A stretch of 64,000 nucleotides of DNA from Nannochloropsis salina CCMP1776 (lineage: Eukaryota; Sar; Eustigmatophyceae; Eustigmatales; Monodopsidaceae). Location: the NCBI GenBank assembly GCA_004565275.1, contig SDOX01000036.1, positions 17,657-81,656 on the forward strand, read 5' to 3'. The notes beneath the pieces were generated by a model. That model searched no databases. It worked only from the letters and a program-made list of their open reading frames with translations, and was not told the DNA's origin. Position numbers and translations under genes: made by a program. Below are positions 21,721 to 34,740 of the stretch, one piece after another (the first letter of the stretch is position 1; the number at the start of each line of letters is the position of its first letter).

Positions 21721-24700
21721 TTACCCTCGCAAAGTGCTCAGATCCACCAAGTGCCGCATCGTTGGACGTCCATGGGGACAGTTCCAGGGCTGCTCGATCT
21801 CCGCGAGGTTCGCAACCACTTTTTGCATCTGGTCATGATCGTCAAGGGAAATGGATCAAGAGAAAGGAAAGGAAGGAAGTGGTGTCGTGGAGGAAACAAC
21901 ATGAGGCCATGCGTGTTTTTCAGGCCCAAAAAGACGGCGGGTATGGTCCCTCATGGGGGAGGGAGAAAGAGCAGTGAGATAACGGAACACAGAACAACGC
22001 GAACGAAGGGCCGAGGCTCGAATTATTCGCAGTGGTAGACAGGCAACGTCTCACCTCCCCTCTCCGAGAAGATACAGACCACGCTAACCCTTTCTCTCCT
22101 CCACCGGGACGTCAACTACGACCACCAAGTCCTTCCCCCCCCCCCCCCCTCCCTTTTCTGCGCCTTCACAACAGGTGTCCTGCCCACGCTCCCCTCCTTA
22201 CCTGTGACCGCGTCAAGGCCTTTCCGATCATGATCGACATCCGGCAAGCCCGGGAGGCGAACATGGCGCGAATCTTGGGCAGCCGAACCGAGGGGGCGGG
22301 CCCTTCCGCCCCCTCCTCCACCCCGCCACAGAAGGACGAGTCGCCCAAAAGGGACGCGAGCTCGTGGATATCCTGCAACCCAAACTGAATGCCTTTCGAG
22401 TAGGGGAGGGAAAGGAGTTTGATCCGTTCCATGGGGCCCGCCTCCGGGTCCACACGGAAAGAGAAACCGTTGGCTTTGAAGGTCGGGAGGTGCTCGAGGA
22501 TGACCACTTCCTCCAACGCGCTCAGTTCCAGGGGCTTGGGAGCGATCAGGCGCTGTTCGTGCAGGGTGGTGGTGCTCTAAGAGCATGGGAAGGAGAGAAA
22601 AGGAAAGGGGGAGGTCGGTGAGCCTCCTGCCACGCGTCATGTCCCTCCCTCCCGGTTCCCCTCCCGCCGTACCTGGAGCGTCTCGAAGTTGTACTTCTCG
22701 TCGCAGGCGTGCTGGTCGAGGATGAAGACGTCGGCACCGATGCGCGCGATAATAAAGCCTAAATTGAACTGCTCGCAATGCCGTGAAAAGGAAAAAAAGT
22801 AGAAACATCCCATCACTTCTCCTGAATTTCGGATTGCTACAGGTCAAGGAGAAACTCATGGTGCCAGGACCAGCCATCCCTCCTTCCCTCCCTCCCTCCT
22901 CCTCCCTCCCTCCCTCCCTACCTGTCCCAGAACCACCAGCCGTTTCAAATGCGATTTGGTCAGCACCCGGGAGAAGACTCGGGCAGCAGCCTCCGTGTCC
23001 CTCCCCGCAATGGAAACACTCTCCTTCTCCCCGCTAGCCCTCCCTCCCTCCCTTCCCTCCTGCCCTCCTTCCTTGCCCATCCCCCTCGTCACCCCAGACA
23101 AGACCGAGGTCACCCTCCCCTCCTTCCCCCCTTGCTTTCCTCCCTGTTGGGCACGTGCTAAAGCTTTCTCCACATCGAAGACGAAGGATCGCTCCCTCTC
23201 CTCTCGGCCGTCGACCACCCTCCCGCCCTCCTTCCCGCCCTCCCTCCCGCCCTCCTTCCCGCACCCCTTCCTCCACCCCAACCCTCTCGGCGACGAGCAC
23301 TCAGTCTCCCCTGTCTCTTCCCCCCCTCCCGTCCCTTTGGCTGCCGCTGGTGCCTCTTCCCCCTCCCACCCCCCCTCCTCGACCACCCCCATCACCCTCT
23401 GGCGCTCCCTCCACCCCGAACGCGCCGCGTCCGCGCCCGCACCCTCCTCTCTCCTCCCCTCTCCTTCCCTCCTGTCTTCCGCCCCTTCCTCCCCTCGTCG
23501 AGGACGTTTCGGCGACGGGCCCTGAGACGACACCGCGCTCTGCTCGGAGGGGAGGATGCTTTCCCCCCCTGAACCTCCACATTCCTCCGCTTCCATCGCC
23601 GCCTCGAATCCCCCCTCCTCCTCCCCTTCCTCCTCCTCGCCATGCCTCCTCTGCGCGAACGACCCGGGAGAAGCCCCGACTGGGAGGGAGGGTGGGGAGG
23701 AGGGCGGGGAGGAGGATGGAGGGGAGGAAGGGGGGGAGGAGAGAACGAAGGAGGAGGGAGGCGGGGGGAGGGGACCAGGCCCTTTATGTCCACATGGTTG
23801 CTTGCGAGGAAGCGGGCAATCAGGCCGCTGGAGCCTCCTCCTCCCTCCCTGACCGGCCGCTTCCTTCCCACCCCTTCCTCTCCTCCTCCCCTTCCTCCTC
23901 CCCCTCCTCCCCCTCCTCCTCCCCCTCCTCCCCTTCTCGACGACGTCCGGCCGTTGATTGAGTGACGACTGTTACGGTGGCTGAAGGCGTCTATCCCACT
24001 GCTCCTTCCACGCGAGACACGTGCCTACGACGGGGGACGTCACCTCCTCCTCCCTCCCCTCCCCCTCCCTCCTCCTCCTCCTCCTCCCCCTCCTCCTCCT
24101 CCTCCTCCCCCTCCTTTTCCTCCCCCTCCTCCCCCTCCTCCGCCCTCCGGCTCTTCTCATCCCTCTGACCACCACCTGGCGTTTCCCCTTCCGCCTTCTC
24201 AACCCCTCTTTCCATTCTCCCTCCCTCCTCCTCTCTCTCCTTCCTCGTATCCCCCTGTCCGCTTACCAATGCGGCCGAGCCAGACACCGAGACATCATCA
24301 TCTGCTTCCTCCCTTCTCCCTCCCCCCTTTCTCCCTCCCTCCCTCCCTCCCTCCCCTCCGCCCCTTGATCGTTGGCCCTCTGCCTCCTGCCTTCCACTTC
24401 CCTGCTCCTCCTCCTCAGCACTGCTCTCGGGGCGCACAACGGGCGGTGTGAGGAGGCGGGAAGACGCCAGGGCATTGGCTACCTTCGAGCCCTGCCCTCC
24501 CGCCACCTGGTAGCACGACCAAAAGGGAGAAAGAAAGAAGCCGTGAAGGCGGAGGAGGATGAAGAGGAGGGTCGAGGCTCCAAGGCCGTTCGGTCCACAC
24601 AGCCACCGGCGAGAGACCACAGCCTCCTCCTTACACACCCTATAACCCGACTCGGGCCGCCCTCCCCTCGCATTCCCTCCCAAGACTTCGGGGGCCCCTC

Positions 24701-27567
24701 CAGGTTCATCACTCTTCTGCTTTGCTCTCCAGCTCCCCTTCATGTCGCTTGAGCTCTGGAAGGCAGCATTTCCCCTCCCTCCCTCCCTCCCTTCTTCCCT
24801 CCCTCCTTACCTGAAAGGCCCTCTCTTGGTCGTGCACCCCCCACAAGGCCTGCAGGGTCGCCTTCAGCCCCTTCAATAATCCGGCTTCCTCCGTGAGGAA
24901 AGACTCCCGCTTGTCCGGCGTCACGTTCACGTCGAACGTGCCTGGGGGAGGGAGGGAGGGAGGGGGGGAGGGAGCGTGCCTACCAGGTGGTGCTCGAATG
25001 TCGAGAATGACCGCAGGCTTGTGTTTCATCTCATACTGACGCCAGACCTACAGCATGAGAATGATAAGCGACCCGTCTCTCTGGCCTTTTTTCNCCCTCC
25101 CTCCCTCCCTCCCTCCCTCCCTCCCTCCCTCTTTCCCCACCTCATTGACCACCCGGGTCACGCGCGGGAGGTCCACTGGGCGGGAGTTAAGGTAAAAGAA
25201 CTGGCGATCGTTGTCGTGCCGACCCACGCCCTCTCCTGCCTGATTGATGGGGAGGGAGGGAGGAAGAAAGAGAGGGAGGGCGGGAGGGAGGGAGGGAGGG
25301 AGGGAGGGAGGGAGGAAGGGAGGGAGGATGAGCGAGTCGACGGGTCAAACTAGGCCACAGGCAGCGGTTGGGGCAGGCAGGGTCTCCGTGGGCGAGAAAA
25401 GAAGAACAAGGAATGGAAAGATGGGAAGCTCTTTCCTCCTTGTCAGAGCACTCCCTGCCTTCACCTCCAGAGTTCACATCCGAGTCAGCCGAATGGAGCC
25501 AGGCAGCGAAGGCAAAGAGAAGGAAGACATACCTTGGAGAGAAGCCCCTCCACCGTCGTCTGCGCGCGCAGCGGTCCTGCCCCTCCTTCCTCCTTCCCTC
25601 CCTCGCCCCTTCCCTCTCCTTGAAGCTCCAGGTGGAAAGGCAGGAGGGTGGCGGCAAATTTGGCGCCAAAGACAGCGACGACGTTGTCACGGAGGGAAGG
25701 CGTGCCTTGCGTGGAGAAGAGCGCTTGTCTGGGAAGGCGGGAAGGAGGGAGGGAGGGAAGGAGGGGAGAAGGGAAGAAGGGAAGGAGGGAAGGAGGAAGG
25801 GAGGGAAGGAGAGAGGGAGGGGCACGGGCCTGGAATTGTTAGCAAATCGTGCGAAAAGGGCCTGACGCGAACACGTAGGAGCACCAAGCCGCGCAAAAAT
25901 AGGAGGGAGGGGGGGAGGAAGGGAGGGAGGCAGGGAGGGAAGGAGGGAAGGAAAAGGAGGGTGAAAGGAGCGGCTGTCACCTGATGCCTTTCGCGCCCTT
26001 GGTGTTGGAGCACGTGATCCGCACGTTCGTCGCGACCAGAGCGTAGGCTTGAAGATTCCTTAAGAGTTTGGCGGACTGCTTGGGGACCGTCCTAAGGGAG
26101 GGAGGGGAGGGAGACAGAGGGGGTAGAGGGAGAGGAAGAAGACGGTGAGGAGGCAACTCGCGTATCCCGCGTCGCCCGCCCTCTCTCCCTTCTGTCGTCT
26201 CCCTCCCACACCGTTTGAACTCCGCCCTCCGCACGGGCAGGGGTTCGAAGAGTCTGGCCACGCAGACAGTGGTCCCTCGCTGGCGGGCGGCTGGGGTCTG
26301 GGAAAGGATTTTGCCGCTCCTGGACCAACAAAAGAGAATGGAAGGGCTAGGTCAGGGTGAGGCGCCTTTGCCCGTTGAAAGGAAGCTGGGGCACCTGCCT
26401 CTCTCTACCCCTCCCTTCCATCCCTCCCTGCGCGCGCAGTCTCCCTTCCGCGTCGGCTTTGTGGCCCTCTCCCCTCTTCCCACCCATCCCTCTCTCTCTT
26501 CACCACCCTTTTCTCCTTCCCTCTCCATCCTTCTCTCTCCACCACCCTCCCTAGCCCACGCACCGGTCATAGACGATCTTGGCGCCAATGGCCTCATTCT
26601 CCCCTCGTGTGCTCACTTCGAAGGCCCCCGCAATCTCGCACAGAGAGGACAGGGCCTCCCCCCGAAACCCGAACGAAGCGACTGATTCTAGGTCGGCAAA
26701 AGTGGAGAGTTTGCTCGTGTGATACTTGAGGGTCAGGGCCTTAAAAGAGGGAGGAAGGGAGGAAGCGAGGAGGAGGTGAGGGTGGAAGGGAGGGAGTAGC
26801 GGAGACTCAGAACAGACATATGACTCATATATTCAGATAGCACGAGGGTCACAAGCAAGACACGATGTATTTCACAAGCAGGCTCGTGTACCCTGAAACA
26901 TGTGCATTATCACAAAGCTGGCAATAGGGAAAGGCAAAGAGGGTGTATCCCCCTTTCACGCCCTGTCCTCTCCTCTGCTCAGTTTCTTGTCACGCACCTG
27001 AAAATTCTGCGGCGCAACACCACTTCCATTGTCTGAGACCTCAATTGATTCCACGCCCCAATTTTTCAATTTAACCTCGACCTGCCGCCCAAGGTAAAAC
27101 GGGGTGGTCAGTGACAGAAAGGGACCTGATCCACGCAACAGTACTCAACACGTTCTTACCTGCGTGGCCCCGGCATCCAAAGAGTTCTCCACTAGCTCCT
27201 TTACAGCAGTGGCTAGGTCAATGACCACCTTTGGTAGGAAAACAATTCGGAAATGAAGAATGGAATGCGTCGAAGTGCCTCAGTCTCAGTTTGCGTCTTT
27301 TACCTGTCCTGAACAAATTCGCGCAACCGAAGATCGATCGATCGCCTTGATTTCAGGCGCTGCACGCTGTTGCACGTGCTGATTTGTGGGAGGCTCTTGC
27401 TTTTCATCCTCCTCCATCCTGTCTGGTCTGTCCCCTTCCTCTTTTTCCACACAGGCCCTTGGGGTATTTCGCGCGAATAGCGACGGGACGACGATGTCTT
27501 CGTCCACATCGGCGGCAAAGGAATCCATTTCTCCCTGGTACCTGACACTTCGAATGTAAGGCAACAT
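21721..27567 (-). CDS. PMS2: DNA mismatch repair protein, PMS2-type MutL homologue
   Basis: PMS2 pairs with MLH1 as MutLalpha, which nicks DNA during mismatch repair. Sixteen minus-strand exons join in phase: 27567-27304, 27228-27160, 27081-26998, 26739-26564, 26319-26212, 26091-25981, 25728-25533, 25239-25141, 25047-24984, 24941-24811, 24755-24639, 24506-24267, 23650-22922, 22768-22673, 22576-22202 and 21828-21721. They give 988 residues. The GHKL ATPase shows [12 protein letters not shown] (98-109), SDNGSG and [10 protein letters not shown], then [13 protein letters not shown] and [13 protein letters not shown] charged linker follows. The C-terminal domain has the endonuclease motif [12 protein letters not shown], then [14 protein letters not shown] and a terminal [13 protein letters not shown] zinc-site motif, so nuclease activity is expected. 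The protein has about 60 extra N-terminal residues and a Gly/Glu-rich insertion inside the transducer domain. Exon limits in the linker are the least certain. Confidence 0.9.
25095..25134. repeat. (CCCT)n tract next to an undetermined base
   Basis: About ten CCCT units follow an N at 25094. They lie in the PMS2 intron between the exons at 25141-25239 and 24984-25047, near its donor side. On the gene strand the tract is purine-rich. Confidence 0.95.
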
Positions 27568-28773
27568 TAGTGGGGAGTCTTCCTGAGTACTTTGTGACTC
27601 GTGGAGGTGTTCCTAGACGTGGTTCCGAAACTCCGACGGCGAAAGCGAGGACAATGTTCGCCGTTCGGGGGTAACCCTGGAAACTAAATAAGCTCGCAGC
27701 AAGAAAGTAAAAAGTAAAATCATACTCCGCACCCTGGACTAAATTCTTTCCCAATGGCGGGCGTGTAGTGAGAGCTTTTAAAAAAAATAATTGTGATGAG
27801 ATCTCGTGGATGAAAGGGGTGCAGTGTTTAAGCGGCTTCGATTTCTCGCTTAGATGGAGGATTTATGCCGGAATTGCACCAGCTGAGTATCGCATCGTTG
27901 AAAAATGCAATCAAGTCAGAAACTGTGTTCAAAATAGATGAGGACTTTGACTTTTATTGGTGCCGTGACTTTCTAATGCTAGATCTATGTCAAGTATATT
28001 CCGGATACCTGCAGGTACTTCTGGATTACCTCATTCTCTCATATTTTAAGTGACGGCGCTCACAAGCTGTCAGCGAGGGAAGCAACGCGCATTTTTAATT
28101 TTAAAGAGACGTAAGGAAAAATTATTATCATTTTGATTATGACCAGACAAATAAACCAACGACAATTAATTGTGTGTCAATTTCACGTATTTAAATCGTA
28201 TCCATACGCTCTCGCTCCCCTTAACACACGCGCATATCCCTTTTGATCCACCTTATTCTTCCATTTCAAGTGTTATTAGCGCGTCCTACACATACATACT
28301 CATATGTACGCTTTATTTATACTTTAGACTTCGTCAGTGTCATCCATGTCGCCCATCGACAGATTTTATCGTTTTACGGGAAACTAATAACACTCTTTTC
28401 ATCTAGTTTAAAATAAAAAATGCATTCGATGCCCCGACTTAATCCATGGGCACAAAAGGCACGTGACATAGGAAAGATGAGCACCCTCGCCAGCTCAACA
28501 AGCTCCTGTGGAGACCTTTACTCGGTCCCCTCCAACATGCATCATTCTTAGACTCACTGTTTCCTACGCAGTAAACTTCAGCATTACCTCCTCTCCGCTC
28601 CTTCAACTAAGCACAAGCAACATGATCTTGTTTTTCAATAAATGCATATTCCAAGGATCTTTCAATGAGCCGCTCCTCCTTTCCCTCGCTTTCGCTGTCC
28701 TCTTCTCTCGAGATCAAATACCTACCAAAATGCTCCTAGTACGCTTCTCCTCCTTACTCTCTTGTCTAGCATG
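27568..28773. other. Intergenic, AT-rich
   Basis: This 1.2-kb gap lies upstream of PMS2 and downstream of the beta-solenoid gene, both on the minus strand. It is AT-rich, with A/T runs at 27778-27790 and 28100-28150. Short open frames such as 27865-28053 have no motif. I see no further gene. Confidence 0.45.
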
Positions 28774-31700
28774 TCATCTGATTACAAATTTATTGGTTGC
28801 ATCAAAAGCCATTCCATCCGATGAGGTCACCTCTAAGTAGTACTCTCTCCCCTTTACGAGCTGTTTTGCCCCTAGACTATCTCGTGGTCTCCACGACCAC
28901 ACCTGCTGCCGCGTGAGCATGTGTGGCTGGGACGGCAGTATCGCAAGCAAGACATCTTCCCCCTTCTCTGGCACCGCCCGCACCGTCAGCGTCGCCATTT
29001 GGAATGTTCCCGGAAAATTTGAGAGGACCAGGGAATAAGTTTCATCAATTTCCACTGCGTCCACGCGGGGAGGGAGCTCACGTAAGAAGGCGTAGGGGTC
29101 CGTGCTGTCAGGTATTAACAAAGTGAGCGCTGCAGAGGCCTCCCGTGAAAGCAGTGCTTTCACCTGCTCATCGTCTTCTTCCACTTCTGCTTCTTCCATT
29201 TCGAAACGCAAACCGTCGGCAGAAAGGACACGGTGGAAGGCACTGGTGCTTGCCGTCGTGCGACGCGTCACAGGCGCCGACGCCAGCCTCGTGACTGCCG
29301 TCGCCCCCGAACCTGCCAAGGTCGTGGATGGGACATAGAGGCTAGTGGTGCGATATACGACGAGTTCGCACACACTGGGAGAGGCAGGCATTCCCCCGTC
29401 GTTTCCCCCGTCAGTCGCATTCGCCGCCACAGCCGCCGTGTGCTCCACCTCCTTTTGCAATGCCAGAGTCAGAGCTTTGGTGCCCGTGGATGTCTTCAAC
29501 TTCCGAGAAATCTCATCCGTAACATTCTTCCAGTCGCTGACTAAGTAGGCCTTGAAGCTTTCCTTCCTTCCACATGCCTCTTGATTCGCCACCTCGGCGG
29601 GATCGATGCTTCCGTAATCAAAGGTCGCGTCGCTCTCTTCCATTTCCGCGTCGCCCTCCAAACGGAGGTAGGGGTCCACATTCTTGCTGCTTTCCCAGGA
29701 CGGCTCCACCCGCAGGTGCCACCGCTCCGATAAGCCCAAATTGACAATCGCTTCACGCAAGGCTGCGGCCACCTCTATTTTGTTTACGCCAGCGACAGCA
29801 GTTGAAGCGCCCGAGGAAGACAGAGGTGGTGCTGCACATGGAGTAAACGTCGTCCGGATCTCGAGCAATTGCACAGTGGAGTTCGCGGACTTTTCCTCCC
29901 GACTCGTCACCCACATGCCCGACCCCGGCTGTTCTTCGCCTGCCTGTCCTGCACCCTTTTCGCCTCCTTGGCCTCCGGGCGGCAAGGCCAGCGCGGAGGC
30001 GTCGGAAGTCTCGCATTTATTCTGCATGCCACAGGCGGAGAGGGCCCCGGGGCCGTCCACATTGTCGAAGGTGTTCCCAGGCGTCACGTCGCAGACCCCG
30101 CACATGTCCATAGGGGAAGCCACGTAGATCTTGTCCGTTTTGGTCTCCTCTACTTTCAGCCCGGGCATCTCTGCGAACGCGTAAAAAGCGTTGTGAGTGA
30201 TGTTGCCGAGGTCCACGTCCCCGCTGTAATTTGTCTTGGGTCCGGTCACGGAGGCCACCGCATTTTCCTCGACACGTCCCTGAGAGGCGTTCGGACTCGT
30301 GTCAGGTACACCCTTTGCAACAGTCGCCTCCGGTCCGTCGATTTGGTTCCCATGCCCCTCCACCCTGCCATGGCCGTCTTCCCCAGTCGTGTCCTCTGCA
30401 ATGCTTTCCTCGTCCTCGACCGGCAAATACTTGTTCAGGATGTCCGTTACTGTCGGCTTGACGTCAAAGCTGGTCTCACTGCCCAAGCGTCCCGTGCTGA
30501 GAAATCGCGGCATCGTGGGGTGCATCGGTCGCACTTCGACGTCCTCCCCCCGTGTCGCCAGTGGCGCGGGCTTTCCATGTCCCGATGTCTTTGCCTGGTC
30601 GAAGCCTGCCTTGTTTTCTCCTGACGCCTCCAAACGTCGGCCGACGAAATCGTCGGGGTTGGGGCCCACGTCCGTGAACCTCCAGGAGATTTTCCGGGCC
30701 ACGAAGATGTTCCGGGACCAGTCCGTTTGCCCATGCTTGTTGACGGTCAAGACGTTGAAAAGGACGGTGGAATTCCCCAATTGAGTGGAGAGGAAAACGT
30801 TGTTTCCCGCCACATAAATTGCCACGAGACCCCGGGAACGGAACGCCACTGGAGTAGCAGGTGTAATATACAGATTCAAGACTAGGCTGGCCCCGCCCAG
30901 CCCGATGAAAAGGTCGGCGCCTTGACCCGCCGCAAACGATATTGCACTTGTCGATGTATATACCTGGTTGATACGGGACATATAGCCGCCAAAGACTGCC
31001 ATGTCCCCCCCCGCGAAGCTATTCGCTCCGATACCCGTGTTGAAGAATCCCACGGCATTCACGATCGTCGCGGAGCCTGCCCCTAGATACAAATAACTTC
31101 CCGTGCCAAAAAAGGTAAGAAGGGCGGTTGACCGCGCAAGAATGACATCCGAGAAGACAGTAACGCCCGCCCCGATGTAGTTTGTAATTCCACAGCCAGT
31201 CACGTAACCCAGCGCCGACATGGTGGACTGAATGACCCCCGTGCGGATGCTGACCCCTGCGCCTACAGCCATCTGAAAGCCCAAGCCCGTGCCAATGCCC
31301 ATGATCCCATTCGCGGCGTAGATGAATCCCGTCATGAGTGCCACACCACTCCCCGTAAAGATACCGATCCCTCCTCCAAAGTACGCAGCGAAGCCGATCG
31401 TGGTGGTGACGATGCAGCCCGTCAAAATGGTCGCGCCCCCCCCCAAGAAGAAGAGGTACCCTAGACCCATGGTACAGACAAAAGTTCCCGCGTAGTTGAA
31501 AAGACATCCGGTGATGACTACGGTGCCTCCCAAATTAGCCACATACCCACCCGCGCCGAGAGAATTAGAAAAGATCGCCATATTCACAAAGATGCTGCCC
31601 GTGAGGTACATGTTTCCTCCCAGGACCAGAAATTCGCCCCCTATAAATTGAATCTCCCGAAAGGCGATCCCAATCCGGGGCCTGAATACGTGGCAATCCG

Positions 31701-33142
31701 TGACCCGCAGCGTGCCCGACTCGGCCACAATGCCACCCCCAAAGACTTGCACGTTTGTCTGGGGGGGCGTGATCCCCAAAAAAAGCGCGGCGTTCCTCCA
31801 GTTGGCACTAAACCGACAGCCTGTGAAGAGGGCGACTCCCCCCCGTCGAATATAGCATGTGGGGCCGCGGAGGCGGTAGAGGACCAGGGGGACGACCTCC
31901 ACGAATTTTCCCTTCACGATTTCCACAAAACGCACGTCCAAGAACCCGCCTGCCTCAACCAGGAAGGCCCGGGTCGTGTTGTGGGCGTCGATGATCGGCA
32001 ACCCCAACGGCCGACCCACGAGGGTGACCCGGCGGCGGATGACAAGCTGCTCCGTGATCGAGTAGTTCGTAGCGGGCACCAAGGTCAAGCGTGGACAGGT
32101 CGTGTGGTCGATCATGTACCGGAGCTCTTCCGCGTTTTTGGGAGTGCACCCTTCCACGGCCACGTACCCCATACTAGCCTGGGCCGCGGCCTGAATCTTG
32201 CCCACGGCCTGTCCCAGAGCACTGGTGGCCAGGGAATTGGAGAGAGCCTGCGCTTGCTCTTGCGCTTGGTCTTGGCCGGCCGTCAAGGCGGAGACTACGT
32301 TGTTGACCAAGGTTGAGTTTCTCAATAGGTTTCCCAGCGCGGTCGTCCCCGTCGTGGCGCCAGGCGAAGTGGCTTGTTTTGACTCGGCCGGAGGAAAGAG
32401 TGAAGCTGGAGTGACCGCTGGGTTTCCTTTAATGTTATCGCTACTGCTGCCATTGTTTAGGATCTTGTTCAGGAGGGGCAGTTCGTCCGGGGATACTACA
32501 GTGGGAGTTGTCGCTGTCTGTGTAGGGTCCTGGCACCGGAAAAAAGTGGAAGATGACGTCAAGCCTTTAACCCAGAAATGGCCTTTCAAAGGAAATTTGA
32601 GAGAGGTAAGTTTGTGGCGCGCGAGTGCCCAGGAATCATTGCGAGCACTCCATTGAGAGCTTGAATTTGTGAGAAAATTGCCAGGCGTGAGTAAGGGGGA
32701 TAGGAGAGTTCCAGGTTATCCGCGAGTAAGTACGGTACGAGTACAAATTTGAGCGCGGATAAGGCGAGTACATTGAGTGTGTGAGTTTTCGAGTGTTAAT
32801 GAAGGTCTTTATCGAGATGACAGTAGACAACCACATGCCTGGGAGCAGTGAATACTTAGGTATTCGAAGTAAACAACACGATTTAAATAGGCATGCTCAA
32901 TCCCACACTACCTTCCCCATACTTATGACACACACGTGCCATAATTTTATTTTGTGGGGATGGTTGTCGAATCGGAGACCTTTTCATTCACGACATCGGC
33001 TGATATGATCCGTTTGAACGACCCTCCATGCCCACAAGTTGCTGCTTACCTTCCTGTCGCCTCGTCCCACCAGGAGTCCTATTATAAGGACTATAACACC
33101 CAAAAAGAGTGCGCTTGCCCCGATGATGTGCGCTCGTTTCAT
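28774..33142 (-). CDS. Secreted or membrane-anchored beta-solenoid protein with exact 30-residue repeats
   Basis: Two minus-strand exons (33142-33050 and 32529-28774) join in phase 0 to give 1282 residues. Exon 1 is a signal peptide or signal anchor (IIGASALFLGVIVLIIGLLVG, residues 6-26). Residues about 185-335 look like a right-handed beta-helix entry (VTLVGRPLGLPIIDA, FTGCRFSANWRNAALFLG). Residues 336-545 are seven tandem repeats of exactly 30 residues with the pattern G-x-hydrophobic-x-hydrophobic-(T)-G near the start, a GxG near position 21-23 and a closing small residue. They are rich in Gly, Thr and aliphatic residues. The next 600 residues are acidic and linker-like, with a DMCGVCD cysteine motif. 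The C-terminal 95 residues look like an Ig-like or KNH-type strand domain (ETYSLVLSNFPGTF, GREYYLEVTSSDG). A cell-wall, adhesion or ice/glycan-binding role is possible but not shown. I do not recognise the family. Confidence 0.75.
30988..31617 (-). repeat. Seven tandem 90-bp coding repeats in the beta-solenoid gene
   Basis: Reading down the minus strand, repeat starts fall at 31617, 31527, 31437, 31347, 31257, 31167 and 31077, each exactly 90 bp apart. Each encodes 30 residues, for example GTVVITGCLF at the start of repeat 2 and GVSIRTGVIQ at the start of repeat 5. Nucleotide identity between units is low, so period is kept by protein structure rather than by recent duplication. Confidence 0.85.
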
Positions 33143-34740
33143 CTTGAGTTCCTTCCGCGACCCAATATGGAGTAGGGTTTTCCGATTGAACCGGCCTCGC
33201 TGCTTCTGCTTCAGTCTCCCGCTGGCGAAAGCTCGTCCCTATCCTCCTAGAACAAATCAAAGCAGTTCATTCGTGTGATATCTCTCTTTATCAGTAATAA
33301 TGCAGTGTGTTGAGGTGTTCAACTTTGCGCAAGGGGTGGAATTGGGTAGAAGAGCAACGACCGGAAAACCAATCATGAAAGCAGGCGGTCCCGTCTTACT
33401 AGTTTTGCCCCCACCACTTTCTTAGTACGATGGAAATGCTTCACCCTCCCAGCGTGCCTCTTGTCCTAATCCAGGACATTGGTTCCCAAAAAGACACTTG
33501 TGGAAGCGCTTGGAATCTCCTTGCAGGCCAGGTTGCTTCTATTATATTTTTAGTATGGGTAAGCTCTTTGCGCCGATGCTCGGAGAGGAATGGGCGGAGG
33601 CGAAAGAACGCGTCCGCTGCCGATCGGCGCACTTAAAAATCGAGCGGGAAACAAAACAAGCAGGGTAAACCCAGTAAAACACGGCGTGAAAAGTGCTCAA
33701 ATACACATTATGTTATTCTTGGTTATTTGTCCAGTGTTACATGTGACCATGGAAGAGTAGTAATTGTCGTTGATTTCACCCACAAGGACACCTGTCTGAT
33801 GTTGGTCTAGACAACTTTCCGAGCACGGTGCTTTCTTAGCCGTGCGGAAAAAGTCACTCACATTGCTGGGCAGAGCGTCGAAAGTATGCCAAAGATTTGG
33901 ACATAATAAAAACATTCGAAGCATGGGGTCAGGGTTAATTAGAGTGCATCGCATCACTTCGGGCTTTAAGTCTGGTTCAGGAAGATGAGCAAGACTCCTG
34001 AAGCGAGAACGTTCATGTCGCGTGCCTCCGGCACTCTAACAGCGGATTTGCCAAGTCCACCGACGCGCTTGATTGCAAATGTCTCTAGCATCACATCGCG
34101 CACCGGAACTGGTGTGTGCTGTCACCAATTTGGAGCTCCACAGAGAAATGGCACAGGATAACTTGTTGCCATGCCCGGGCATTTTTGAGGAGTAAATTTA
34201 AACGTCCCGAGGATTTGATTCCCCCTTATGTACCAGTAGCGCTGGGTCAATGGGCCAATTTCTACATACCTTCCGCCAGAATTTGTTACCTCACGTGAAA
34301 ATTATGTAATTAAGCGTCCCTTGGACACTTGTTATGAGTTTTTGGCTGGCTTTCAAGAACCGTTGAGACCGGTATGCATCGAAATTTCTCAAAATGCACG
34401 AGCGCATCTTGAGAAAAATTAGCATCATCGAGAGACAAGTAGGGATATCCAAAAAATGCACTTGCACTTGAAAATTAAGTCGCGTGTAACATACATACGA
34501 GCGCCTCGTGGTAGAAAGAGACATGATGTCCTGTATTTTATTTCAATGGGCGCGGCTTCGCACCTTTTTCATGTCATACTCGGCTCGGCGAGTCAGAGTC
34601 CAACCTCAGAATTTTCAAGCATGACCCGTCAATCAAGCCCGTCGGTGGAGCTACCTCGCATACATTCCCTGCAATTTTCCCACAATGGCCATCCACGAAA
34701 ACCGCTCGTACGATGCTCCCAGCGGACTTCAACCCGTCTC
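33143..34740. other. Intergenic, no gene seen
   Basis: A 1.6-kb gap lies upstream of the beta-solenoid gene and downstream of the propeller gene, both on the minus strand. Composition is near 45% GC with no GGGA/CCCT tracts. No frame carries a recognisable motif. It should include the solenoid gene's promoter. Confidence 0.4.

Noticed and set aside
23651-24266. Extra coding exon in the PMS2 linker
   Set aside because: Glu/Gly-rich frames exist here, but the flanking exons join directly in phase 0 and no additional exon is needed; the region is read as a CCT/GGA-rich intron.
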